DNA of 64,000 nt from Rhexocercosporidium sp. MPI-PUGE-AT-0058. Lineage: Eukaryota > Ascomycota > Leotiomycetes > Helotiales. The position numbers were made by a program, and so were the translations under genes. The stretch's first letter is position 1, and every line of letters starts with the position of its first letter. Positions 1 through 10,972 of the stretch are shown here, piece by piece. The notes below the pieces were generated by a model. The model was given only the letters and a program-made list of their open reading frames with translations. It ran no database searches and was not told the DNA's origin. The stretch is taken from NCBI GenBank assembly GCA_020746875.1, contig JAGTJL010000014.1, forward strand, positions 1,426,001 through 1,490,000. Reading direction: 5' to 3'.

Positions 1-2722
1 AATCTTGAATTGCTGCAGTGTCTTGGATGCGATATGGGTTTTTCGAATGCGGCTGTGCTTGTGATGATGATCCAGGTCTGCTGCGGTACTTCTTTCTTGG
101 GCTCTCAAGAGCAGAAGTTCGATTGCTGAACGTTTCTGACTCGGATTTCGGTCGGAGAGATTGCGGGATCTCATAGTCTTCGACTAGCTTCAAGACAGAG
201 TTTCGTAATTGATGGTAGTCCTTGTCCAAATCCGGTCGCGAACCCGGAATTTCATCGTCGCTATCACTACTTGTGGTGAATTCTTCTTCGTGGTCATCCT
301 CATCTGGATCGTGAGGCAACTGATGGGACAAAGTTTGGCCATCTGGCGACATGAACAAAACAGTCCAATTTTCCGCGCACGGATGGCAGGCGCCAGAAAC
401 ACCCTCGGTGCCGAGAGTCTGGGTCATCTCATAGATAGCAACACGAAGCTCGAACCCATCATCCTCGTAATTGCTCTGTCGAGGTTTGATGTTTTCCTCA
501 AGTAAAGGTTCGTGTGATGTAGTGAAATCACTAATCACGGAAGATCCACTATTGCTAATGACAGAAACATTATCAAAAGCATTGCGTGGCGCAGTGATAG
601 GACTAGACTGCAGGATTGTAGACATCCCGGAAACAGAAGATGCAGAAGAGCGTATACTACCAAATGGGATATCTTTTGCGAGGGAGCTAGATACCGGCCG
701 CTTCTCCGGAAAGAGACAGTTTACCATGGTGATCAGATCTGAAGGACCCAAGACAAGGTATGGATGGACTTCCACGGTCTCCCTCAGGGATGTTATAGAC
801 CTTGCAGGGAGGAGCTTTGCCTTTGATCTCGAGGGTCGACCTGAGCGAAAACGAGCCATTATATTTTCAATATGAGCTTTCACTGCAAGTGGCGTTGATG
901 CAGTGTCGCGCCTGAGATTCTCTGTCAGTTGCATTCATGGCCTCTAATCGGGGAACTTACCAGAGCATGTCTGCCACTAATTTATGTGCACGCATGACAA
1001 CCTCTTTCAAAATTTTCTGTCTCCCGTATTCAGTAATATGGTATTCGGCCATCATTCCAAAGTACTAGCAGGGTTAGCCTTGAGCCAACTTAAATGGGTG
1101 AAGTCGTACCTCGGGATGAATGACAACGCTCGAAAGGAAGACAGAGAAAAACCATCTAGAGACGAAAAACTTTCTGGTAGAGAAGTGTAACTTGGGATCA
1201 AGCTTCCGTAGGATGGCATTTCCAAGTTCGATGAGTCCTTCTGGAATACCACCTGCTCCAGGGTCATCAACAAGTTTGAAAAGTCCTAGGACTGCTGCAT
1301 CATAGAACTCCTCGGCCGCGATGGTATCCTTTGTATTTCGTGGTTCCACATGGATACGGGTACCTGCTTGATCCTCGGCTTTTTCCAGTAAGAAGGCTCC
1401 ATCTTCAAGGATTTTCATCAGATACCATTCCATGTTAGTCTTTCCGGACCAATCCCGCATTGCTGTCCAAACATTCAAAACGCAGATAATAAATGTCTCG
1501 GTCCCAGGTTTTCCCATGGTAATCAATCTGGAACATGTGGTGGCCCACACATCTGTCCGCCTCAGATCTTCTCCAGAATCAGGACCGGCTGAATTTGCAA
1601 AGCAAGTATGAATCAAAGCAGATAAGGGATCGTGACGCTGGAAAGAAAGCAAACGCTCAACTGGAGAGGGTATATGCGCGGAAGGGCGATGATTGTTGGC
1701 AATGTGGCCTTTAGAACGAGCATTATGATATGGCAAAACAGTGTTGATACTCTCCATTCCTTGGTGGAATACCACAAGTGCGGATAACTCTGCAGGTGTA
1801 AGGCTGCAAATCCGGCTGGCCAAGTAGTCCGGATTTGTCCTGATCTGGGTCAAGAATTTGAGAAGACTATCGCGGGATCGCTGGGGTATCTCATGCATAA
1901 ACGTAGAAGATGACATGGCTCCAACCTCTCCTGTTCCAGTGGAACTTGTGCGGGAAGTGTCCAAGTCTGGTTCCAAAAGAGCGTACCGACGGGTTGCATC
2001 GCATGAGTTCCGGACATCATGGATGGCATTATAGAGGTTCGCAAAATTCTTCTTTTCATCAGCCCTAAAATTGTCAACCAAAGTTCGGTGGGCCAATTCT
2101 CCGCATCGTGCCAGACGAGCAGATAGAGCAGTCGAGACTAGAGACCTCTGCAACCGAAGGCGAGAGTGAGTTCTCTTCCTCTCCTGGTACGTGGAAAGCC
2201 GGACCAAATGCGCAAGCTCCTCCAAGGTTGTGGTAGCAGTGGCAGCAGTCACTGCTGTGAGCTGTGGATTTAAATACTGGGAGACATCCTGGAGCAAGGG
2301 CAGCTGTGGTAGCTTGGTGGGAGTGGCGGGGGTCTCGGTAGCGCTTGACTTGAGTGTTGAGGACGGTTGTGCATCTTTCCTGCGAGGAGCAGGGGAAGGA
2401 GAGGTGCGTCTTGTGGAACTCCGATTCCTTTCTCGGTCTGCGGGCTCTTTGTATGAAGTTGGGGGTCTTTGAGGACTGCGGGACTGGTATCGATGAAGTC
2501 TGGGAGGCACAACAGTGTTTTCGGGCGGGGAAGGAGTTGGACTTCGCGACGAGACCTGGGTGATGGTTGGAGAAACAGCTGCAGACAACGCTTGTTAGCA
2601 GAAATTCGATACTAGACGCGCAATAGAATGCTTGAGAGTCGCAAGTTCTGCGCAGCAAACAACATACGAGGAGAGGCGTGGGCGGGCCCGGGCAGGGAGA
2701 GGGATCTCTGCATTTGTATCAT
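1..2722 (-). CDS. RasGAP-like GTPase-activating protein, partial at left edge
   Basis: Exons on the minus strand are 2722-2668, 2578-1110, 1064-961 and 911 to beyond base 1. The donor GTATGT after 2668, and CTAAC branch sites before the acceptors at 2578 and 1064, support the joins; phases agree at every join. The start is the first ATG in the first exon. The N-terminal 130 residues or so are Ser/Pro/Arg-rich and look disordered. A helical domain follows, with the segment KFFVSRWFFSVFLSSVVIHP continuing across the intron into FGMMAEYHITEYGRQKILKE. That block is, from memory of the family, typical of fungal proteins annotated as Ras GTPase activators, which switch off small GTPases at the membrane. 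The remaining 300 or so residues to the edge are Ser-rich, with an acidic stretch. The C-terminus lies outside the window. The GAP assignment is moderate because no arginine finger could be verified. Confidence 0.6.
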
Positions 2723-4753
2723 GACTCCATCTGGCAGTGGACTGGTTGCGACCTCGAGCCTTCCAGCGTCGAGATGCCAGTCAAGCACACGTTGGGACGG
2801 AGGGAGGGAGAGGATAGAAGTGGTAGAGGGGAAGGACTCTCGAGGATGCTTTTGCTGTTGTCGTGGTTGATCTCGTTGTCGCCGACTTGGTGTTGTCGCT
2901 GAGGAGGAGGGAGCTCTCGTCTGGTGGTGAGGTGTATGTGTAGTAGGAGGAAGGCGGGGCTGGAGCTGGATGCTGGCTAGCCTGACTACGGGACTGTACT
3001 TGATCCTGACTGATAGGAAAGACGGGACGGCTCGGTTGCTAGACAAACATCAAACAAAAACATCAACAGTAAAACAGAAACAGCAACAGCAACACTTCAA
3101 CAGAGCTTCGATTCTTCTCGTCTCGAATTTGGGTACTGGAATCGCATATGAATATGAATGAAAGTGAAACTACTCCGAAGGCGAAGAACACCTTGCCTCT
3201 GGCGGCGCCGCCGACCGCCTGCCACCTACCACCTGCACGCTGCCACCCAATGTCCTCCCCACCTCGCTCATCTCGTCTCTCTTCTCTGGTCGTGGATCTT
3301 CCTCACTGCGCTGAGCACATACATAATGTTCAGGTAGCGCGGATTTGTTGGCAGCAGCAGCACCTCATGCATCCATGGTCCAGCGCCCCCCCCCCCCCCC
3401 CCCCCTCCCCCAGCCTGACCCCGTGTTCCAATCAGAACGCCTCAGCCAGCTCAGTCCCAAGCCTTGTCCGCAGGGATGACAGCAGATACCCAGACACCCA
3501 GACTCCCAGAGTCAAGAGAAGACAGAGTCCATCCATGTCGCGCCGGCCCCAATCTCAGGTGCAGGACTGCTGCAGGAGGTGTATAGAGGCCCAATATCTG
3601 GCCAGAGGAGAGACTTGAGCATGGCTCCATTCAGCCGCCGACAGATCCAGCGATGCAGATGTCATGCAGCTAGCTTTGGGGGCATACAAGCTTCTCGGGT
3701 GGCACTCCTTTGGCTGGATAGCACGGAAAGTTTGTCTCCTGGGTCCAAATCCAACCTCGCCCTGAATTTGAGCGGATCTGATCTGCCTAAACCACTGCCA
3801 TAAGGATAAGGACGACAGGATAGTAGGGAAACTAGGTACAGCAGGAGAACTGGGAGTGGGACAGGGACTGCAGTACTTTAGTGAAGACTCGAGATGAACG
3901 AACCGCTGGCAGAAGTCGATCATCAGGCACGACATCGCTAGCAAGCACAGCTGAAGATTCTTCAGATCGCTGGGAAGCCATGCCCAAGAGCTGGTGGCAA
4001 GAACTCGTTGATTGGAGCATGTTCACTCTCAGTCTCCTGGCATCGCTCCCTCAGAATATCTGCATCCCAAAGGAGGCAATACTTGACTTGTCTGGTCTGG
4101 ATGAATGCATTAAGCAATCTCCTGTGTTTCTCATCTCCTCCCCATGATAATAGCTAATGGCTACCCAACTGTAGCCGCATCTGCTATTTTTCAGCTCGTC
4201 TGCCACGTGAATTTGTATCTGTAGCCAAACGCAAATATCCTTCTTGTTGGGGTGTCTGCCTGCGTCTGCAATAGAGTCGAGAGAATAAAGAGAAATGTCG
4301 TACTATTCTTTGAGATCGTACCTTGGTCTTGTGCTCATTTAGATCCTTAGGTCTACCCAGGTTCTTAAGGTAAAAGTAATATCACGTTCTATTACTTCAT
4401 TTCACGTGATGCCAGGGGAGAAGGTGGGAACTGGGATGTCCGTCTGCGCCGGCCATAAAGCCGAGAGGAAATGCACTTATACTTATTCTTATTCTTTTTG
4501 GACCTCGCTTTACTCTCGACTGTTCGCGTTCGGTCTAATCTCGAGCTCAGGAAGCCCCTTGAATTCATAATAATCACGTTCTATTATTAATTTCACGTGA
4601 CGCCAAGAAAAGAAGCCTCCTACCACAGATTTGTACTGGTGGAGGGAATAAGTGGGTTCCCACTTCGTCCTGTTCGGCATTGTTACGAGCAACGAGGGAA
4701 ATTAAAGGCCGCGACTCACTTTCACAGATAACAAGCTACTTTTCCAAACATGG
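2723..4753. other. Non-coding stretch with C20 run
   Basis: I see no supported gene here. The part next to 2722 is the 5' flank of the RasGAP-like gene. A run of 20 C residues lies at 3386-3405. Bases 3971-4079 resemble 7358-7444 (see findings). Two copies of a roughly 35-base CACGTG-containing block lie at 4379-4412 and 4569-4607. Open frames in the region are low-complexity or short. Confidence 0.6.
4379..4607. repeat. Pair of direct repeats with TTCACGTGA core
   Basis: Bases 4379-4412 and 4569-4607 share ATCACGTTCTATTA and TTTCACGTGA, followed by GCCA. They stand about 190 bases apart in the 5' flank of the APH-type gene. The palindrome CACGTG is the usual E-box core for fungal bHLH factors, so a regulatory role is possible. 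A relic of a duplicated element is as likely. Confidence 0.5.
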
Positions 4754-5974
4754 ATGACGAAACAAGGTGCAATAAACTCCCATCAGATACATTCCTGCAC
4801 ACTACATCAATATATGTTAACAATTGGAAGTTCCCAAGACTCTTTCGACAATGGCCCGAGAACAAACACTGCCAGTGCCAAACTCAACCGAGTGATTATC
4901 GAAAGTCTTCAAGTCGCCCTTCAACACAATCCTGAAGTGAACCTCCTTTCCGTCATTCCAGTGGACTACCTAGACCGGCTTCGAGGGGGGAAATTTACAA
5001 TACCGCCAAAACCCAAATCTTACCTCAAACGTCCCGGTCCAGCAAATTTCTGTGATAATCTCGTTGCGCGTGCTAAGACAGCTACGGTTGTATATAAGTT
5101 GTCTGAAGCTACAACCCACTTTCTTGCCAAATATTTAGAGCCAGAAGACCCATTCCAAGATCCTACACAATGTCTTGTGACGGTTTTGAAGCGCATGATC
5201 CCTGACTGCGAGAAGTTGTGGGAAGGCCCAACGAGAGGAGTTGTACTCAAATGCAATGACAATCTTGTTGCCAAAATCGTCCGTGGCAATAGCGATTACA
5301 CAGAGTACACCTCGTTACAATATCTTGCTGAGCACGCACCTGATATCCCGGCCCCGAAGCCCCATGGTCTCATCAGATTTGATAGCGTCCGCGTTATTTT
5401 CATGACATATTTCCCGTCTATAACACTGGAGAAAGCTTGGAGCAGCCTCACTCACGATAACAAGGTTTTGATCCAACAGCAATTGGATGAGATCTTCTGC
5501 AAGTTGAGGCGGCTAAAGAACAACGGCCAACGCTTGGGTGGTGTGGGAGGAGAGGGGGTAAAGGAGAACCATCTTGCTGAACATAGCAGCGAGGAGATTA
5601 TTACCACACAAGCACAATTCGAGGACTTCCGATTTTCTGTATCCCACAGAGCCAGCACATCGTGGATTACCTTTCTTCGGAGCTTCCTGCCTCCCCCAAC
5701 CGAAGATTCCGTCTTTACCCATGGCGATGTTCGGCTTGCAAACATTATGGTCAAGGCTAACGAAGACAACAATTATGTCGTGTCTGGTATCATCGATTGG
5801 GAGGACAGCGGTTTCTATCCGGAATCATTCGAGTCGACTAGGGTACTATACTTGTTCTATATGCATACTGACACGGATTGGTATGCCTATATACCGGCTT
5901 GTATCTCTCCAGCAAGACATCCTGTGCGATGGCTTGTTAATCGGCTTTGGGAACATACGATCAACTACTCTTGA
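4754..5974 (+). CDS. APH/choline-kinase-fold phosphotransferase-like protein
   Basis: A single uninterrupted frame of 406 residues. The C-terminal half carries the hallmark of the aminoglycoside phosphotransferase (APH, protein-kinase-like) family: FTHGDVRLANIMV, holding the catalytic Asp and the metal-binding Asn, then GIIDWEDSGFYP, the DxD-like metal site. Upstream, VVLKCNDNLVAKIV provides a probable ATP-binding Lys, and HAPDIPAPKPHGL is the usual hinge-region pattern of fungal members. This family is greatly expanded in filamentous fungi and most members have no known substrate; antibiotic resistance should not be assumed. The first 45 or so residues are not conserved-looking, so an internal Met start is possible. 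No intron is needed. It stands alone between two non-coding stretches. Confidence 0.8.
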   Translation: MTKQGAINSHQIHSCTLHQYMLTIGSSQDSFDNGPRTNTASAKLNRVIIESLQVALQHNPEVNLLSVIPVDYLDRLRGGKFTIPPKPKSYLKRPGPANFCDNLVARAKTATVVYKLSEATTHFLAKYLEPEDPFQDPTQCLVTVLKRMIPDCEKLWEGPTRGVVLKCNDNLVAKIVRGNSDYTEYTSLQYLAEHAPDIPAPKPHGLIRFDSVRVIFMTYFPSITLEKAWSSLTHDNKVLIQQQLDEIFCKLRRLKNNGQRLGGVGGEGVKENHLAEHSSEEIITTQAQFEDFRFSVSHRASTSWITFLRSFLPPPTEDSVFTHGDVRLANIMVKANEDNNYVVSGIIDWEDSGFYPESFESTRVLYLFYMHTDTDWYAYIPACISPARHPVRWLVNRLWEHTINYS

Positions 5975-6152
5975 TAGAGAACAGCAAGCAACATAAAAAA
6001 GCGTATTGGATTCGAGCAAATAAACATGCTTGATTCAACCTGCCCGAGCAATTTTCTATGCGTTCCTCTTAAGATGCTCCCTAGTAATTCTCTATAACTT
6101 GCTGTCAACCCGTCCGACTAATCAACCCTATCCTCCTCCCAACCTGCCCTGC

Positions 6153-6635
6153 TTAAGCCAAACCTTCCATACGACTCCAAACTGTTTGTCGTCCGCTGAT
6201 GTAGAGATCGTCTTCCGCGTCTATCAAACCAGCCGACGCAATCGCTTCGAGAGCAACCCAAACGAAGTCTTGACAGTTCCAGGTCAAGTCTTCATTCTTG
6301 ACTTTGACCTCCCGAGCAACTTTCCTGAGGTTTCGAAGATTCGCCTCCTGCACATGGCTAACTTTGATCGTTTCGATTAACGACCTTGATGCAAACGGGT
6401 TTTTCTTCTTTTGCTCGTAACGAAACCGGCCCGCGGATCCCTGGACCTGAACGACAAAGCTTTCTTGCTCGTTGTTCTCGTCCTCAACGAAAAGTGACCA
6501 ATGTTTGAAAACGCCATCCCCTTCATATATCGCAACCCAAATTGGATGCAAAACGACGGCTGGCACATCTTCGGCGACTGGCTCAGCGTTCTCCGGTGTT
6601 GCCTCTCTGAGGCGACGGCCGGAACGAGTGGTCAT
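6153..6635 (-). CDS. Small conserved-looking protein with His and Asn-Cys motifs
   Basis: A frame of 160 residues if the start is the Met at 6635, where MTTRSGRRLREA follows; the frame is open further upstream to a Met at 6716. Two blocks stand out: FKHWSLFVED near residue 50 and WNCQDFVWVAL near residue 122. A His in a strand-like HW-x-L block followed some 70 residues later by an N-C-Q-D block at the start of a helix is the layout of circularly permuted NlpC/P60-type (papain-like) folds such as the LRAT and PPPDE families. I infer a possible cysteine hydrolase or acyltransferase. I do not recognise the exact family. No signal peptide or membrane segment is seen. It lies convergent to the APH-type gene. 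Confidence 0.6.
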   Translation of the reverse strand: MTTRSGRRLREATPENAEPVAEDVPAVVLHPIWVAIYEGDGVFKHWSLFVEDENNEQESFVVQVQGSAGRFRYEQKKKNPFASRSLIETIKVSHVQEANLRNLRKVAREVKVKNEDLTWNCQDFVWVALEAIASAGLIDAEDDLYISGRQTVWSRMEGLA

Positions 6636-6716
6636 TATGATGAACTCGGGAAGCTCCAACGGGGGGATGAAAGAGTGGCTTTGTAAGAGCAGTGAAGAGA
6701 TCCTCGTCAAACACAA

Positions 6717-8411
6717 TCAAATTTCATTAACCAACATCCCAGGCCATCTATCACAGTATCTTTTACCTTGTACAAGGTGTTGTTTTAGAACATGCCTTGA
6801 AGAATAGCTTATGAGGCTACACTGACGAGGGAGCTTGAATTTCGTACCGGCATTTATGAGAAAACGAGAGGCTTGGGAACTTTGCCTTTCCACGCGCTTA
6901 TGAGACTCGAGCTCTAGTAGTCGGGCTGAAAGTGGGTATGGGAACTCCAAGGGGAGGTCGAAGTTTACCCATAGCTTACTCGTATCAAGGGTGATAATCT
7001 AACCTTTTCTGTCTGTGCTCTGACCCAGATTTTACCAGTTACAGGCGGAAAAGAATAATATTCTAGTACTCCGCACAGACGCCAAAGGTCAGAGTGTTCC
7101 AAGTACGAAGTACTTGTATTTACAGCTCCGCGGCTAACCCGGCGCATGTCTGTGAAACACCAACGATTAAGAACCATGCTCTCTACTGTATGAGTTGATC
7201 AATCGAAATTATGTAAGCGCTCGCTCATTGAACCAACACGGCTATGGTCGTCTGGCTACAGCGCAGGTGCAGCCATTAGCTTGGCTGCGAGGTAGAGGTT
7301 TCTTCCCAGGATGGTCTGTCAGCTCGAGCACACCAACATGGGGCACTCAATTATGAACTGGAAGCCCATGCCCGAAAGATGATGGTAAGAACTCGTCGAT
7401 TGGATAAGCTCCGTCAGCATGTCTGCGTCTCCCAAAACAGGCAAGTCGCGGTACTCCGTACACCTGCACCCTCGGGACTGCCCCCTTTCCTCTACTCCAG
7501 ATACGGAGTACGGTGCATCGCGACAACAGATGACAGGCGATGCGCTGGCCGCCGCAGTGGTCGCATGCAAAAATCAATACCATGGGACCCTTGGATATAT
7601 CTTCTGTGTGCCCGAGTGGGTCAAGACGTTGTGTCGGCTATTGCATTGCTGCCAGCACATCCTGCCTTAGTGCGAACGAGCTCGTTCTTTGTACCCTTTC
7701 GACTCGACGCCTCAACTCGAGTCGTGACACTTCCTGCATCATCTATTTCCGTTCCGTTTGGCCTCTTGCACATGCCAGTGCGCCAGCAAAGGGTGCAAAG
7801 GCTCCTCGGGCCATCAGAATCCCAGGTCATTTTGTGCTGTGAGGCACGTGATTATCATCGCGTGTCACGTTTGTGTCACGGTTGAAATGTTTTCTCTCCA
7901 TCAGATGCTTTGTCTTACTGATTGGTTGGAAGTCGCGTGGCTTGAGAGGCAACTCGACCACACGGGGCTAGGAGTGTTTGTCTGGTACAAGAAGGAAAGT
8001 GAGCCAAATGTATATGCGGCTCTCTGATGGACCACTGAGTAATTCAACGCATACAGATATTTAGGTGTTCTGAATTTCTGGCTCAAGGCCAGCATGAACT
8101 TAAATGCTCTCGCTTTTATTGATGATCTTTAAATTCCAGAAAGGGTCAGGGGATGTCATCAACGGCGGGATCGGATTTCGGAGTCTGAAGTCCGTTCGGC
8201 GCAAAGGTCTCTCCGAGCAATTGTCCACTACATCACCATGTTTCTTGCATAAGCCGGCGCTCATTTAAGTATTTTCAGGTCAATTCTTTACTTATTGGAC
8301 GCGGACAATCTCTCCAAGTCCGCTCCTCCCATGATGCTTTGATGTTGAACTCAGTCAACACTTCACTTTCCCGCATCGTCCGGTATTGGCAGCCAAACCC
8401 GACATCCCATC
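6717..8411. other. Non-coding stretch with TACGGAGTA-type motifs
   Basis: No supported gene. The longest open frame (168 codons at 7379) shows no domain and runs through a segment related to 3971-4079. Motifs GTACTCCGTAC and ACGGAGTAC occur around 7450-7515. The last few hundred bases are the promoter of the regulator at 8412. Confidence 0.55.
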
Positions 8412-10515
8412 ATGACAGAAAGCACCTATGGACGAGCCTGCTTGCAGTGTTTCAAGTCCAAATCCAAATGTGTCGTCCGCTCTGGAAGCGAGAGTTGTGA
8501 AAGGTTCGCTAGCTTCAGCTGTCATAAAAATGCCTCATCTAGTTGTTGCTTTTGGCCAGCGCTCACCAATATTGTCTTTAGATGCCATCGTCTCAAGAAG
8601 CAGTGCTCCCCGGCAGACTCAATTCGGAAGCGAAACACACCAAGGGGTTCAGCCGCGAGAACTGCCAAGCTAGAAGAGAAACTCGATGGAATTGTGTCCC
8701 TTCTCCAATCAGTAACCGGCTCCACTACCTTGCCTCTACCACTACCCAATGGCCCAACTCCTGTAGCGATAGTGGGAGATTCACCCACGTTGTATCAGCA
8801 ATCTATGAATTCTTTCTCCACCCCTGTCTCTTCCAGTGCAGATGATTGCGAACCACAACACAGCAAGGTAGGAAGCTGGGGCTCAACAAATCCGAACAAG
8901 ACCAGCCTGCACAGCTCTCATACGCAGCCCCTGTCTGCCGATGAACCTCACCCTAACAAGGCCGAAAATGATCTTGCGATATTCCGTTCAGATATGCTGC
9001 CTACTTTTGCTTTCATGAACTTATCACCCAGTGTATCTGCTCGGGAACTCGGTCAAACGCGTCCCATTCTATTGCAGTCGATCATGGTTGTCACATCAAC
9101 AACAGTTCAAAGGAAAAATCATTTATCAACAGAGTTCTTGAAGACACTTACGCATGACGTATTTGTGCTGCACCGGGGTCACCTGGATCACCTCCTCGGA
9201 ATATTGATATTCTTAGCGTGGTAAGTTAGAGCCAGCACGGATCTAGTTTGCTTTATATGCTAATATATCTAGGGGCAATGATAACTCCAACAAAAATCAT
9301 CTCATACAGTTGGGCATGTCGCTTGCGCTTGATCTTCGTCTGAACAAACCGTTGATTGATGAAGGAGCGCACAAGTTTGCCAGAATGGTCGGTTGTGACT
9401 CGAGGGTTTTAAGCGGAGTCCACACACTCGAGGAGCGGCGAGCGGTCCTGGGCTGTTTCTTCATGTCTTCATTGTCTGAAAGCCTTTCCGTAGTGCAATC
9501 TCCGGACAACCAGCTAATTTTGAACAGAATCTCATCCTTCATGGGAAGAATCGATCCCTTGCATTGGACTTCACAGGTCAGTTGTACACCCTAATTACTT
9601 CCAACTTCAGATCTTGACAAAGAGTGGATATAATTTATCCCGGGAAGTTTGAAGGGAGCTCTACTGACAATGGAAAGATGGACGAGCATCTTCGCGTCAT
9701 CGAGGAGAGTAAGGAATGCATCGCCGACGAAGGTTTTGCGATCCAAATCCGCCTTCAGCTTCTGCAGTACAGATCCAGTCAGATGCGAGATTTTGAAGGT
9801 GAAAATTCGCAGCGTTCTAAGATATCATCAACTTTTCAATTGAAAGCACTCCAAGCGCAGTTACACGACATCAAAGCGTCAATAAGTCATCGTCTACAGC
9901 AAGATAGTAAGCTCCATCTTGAACAGGAGCTTTGAATATGCTAACGCCAGACAAGTTTCGATAATGTCAAGTTATCATTACACGGAGGTGTCGATTTGTG
10001 AGCGGGCATTTCCAGCGCATACGCCAATCTCATGTAGTACGACCGGTCTCCAACATCTACAGTGCATGTGCGATTGTCTCAGCGCCACAAAGTCTTTCAT
10101 AGATCTTCTCTTCTCCATGCCACAAGCCGGGTATTTAGGAATGCCGCTTCACTACCGCATGCAGTGTATGCGATGTCTCGCTGCACTGTACAGACTCTCG
10201 GTCCATGAGGACCCAGGTTGGGACAAGCAAGCTGTACGGAATACGATTGATTTGATGGCGGTGTTCGATCGCATCATCATTAACCTGGAGCAAAGAAGTG
10301 CTGGGATTGAGAATCCCGACGAAGATGTCATGATTCAAGTTTGCAAGGTGATGAAGGGCTTCCGGGCGTTTTGTTCCACAAAGCTGGTTCAAGAGGAGAC
10401 TCTTATGGGTGAGAACAGTGGTCAAGCCATGAGTGATCCTGATATACCACCTTATTTCATGGATCTGACTGATGATTCATGGCTGCAAGACGTCCTTGGG
10501 TGGTCCGTGTATTGA
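8412..10515 (+). CDS. Zn2Cys6 transcription factor with fungal-specific (MHR) domain
   Basis: Exons 8412-8503, 8582-9220, 9273-9576, 9678-9906 and 9956-10515 give 607 residues with consistent phases. The N-terminus has the complete binuclear cluster, ACLQCFKSKSKC then, across the first intron, CHRLKKQC: spacing C-x2-C-x6-C-x8-C-x2-C-x6-C. The next segment, RTAKLEEKLDGIVSLLQSV, looks like the usual short coiled coil for dimerisation. The middle region (GMSLALDLRLNKP, later EERRAVLGCFF) matches the fungal transcription-factor middle homology region. The first donor is GTTCGC, unusual but supported because it restores the zinc cluster. The acceptor at 9678 and the join at 9906/9956 are my best fit, not certain. 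It lies 460 bases upstream of an MFS gene on the same strand and 4 kb from the candidate peptide precursor, so it may be the cluster's own regulator. Confidence 0.85.
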
Positions 10516-10972
10516 GTGTGCTGGAATTTTGGGTCCCCCCAGTGCTGTTGTAGCGGGATGCGAAAAAGAAGTTAAATATTTAGTAGGAAGGCTTCTCGAT
10601 TCACCCAATTGTTCCACTACGCGAGCTTATCTTACCTGCCCTAATGGTATCTTAGTACTAAAGACTACATAATATAGTAAGTTGTAGGGTTGCAAGCGGA
10701 TTTCAGACTCCCAATCCCGACTCTAGTGTGGGTCAAAGATATTCATTTCCCACATTAAATAAGACACTGCGGCTTTTAAAAGGTTTCATTCCTATCTCCT
10801 AGTACGATGCGGCACATTGATGAAGCCGACCGCTAAATAAGTGGTGTCGCTCTTCTTATATTAGGAAGTGTTCCTGACCACAGACACTGCTTCCGGACAC
10901 GCTCACTATCACTCGCCCTAACCATTCAGTCCACTCCCTTCAACTTCTAGTGGTATCAAATTTGCCTCAATA
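10516..10972. promoter_or_regulatory. Intergenic region between regulator and MFS gene
   Basis: This 457-base gap holds the 3' flank of the Zn2Cys6 gene and the promoter of the exporter gene. I see no open frame worth calling and no clear paired CGG triplets. Confidence 0.4.

Noticed and set aside
3148..3618. Plus-strand frame of 156 codons
   Set aside because: Contains the C20 run translated as polyproline; no domain; lies in the 5' flank of the RasGAP-like gene.
4754..5974. Aminoglycoside resistance gene
   Set aside because: The fold motif is clear, but the family is large in fungi with unrelated or unknown substrates; resistance cannot be claimed.
7379..7885. Plus-strand frame of 168 codons
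   Set aside because: No domain or signal, codon choice poor, and it runs through a repeat-related segment shared with 3971-4079.
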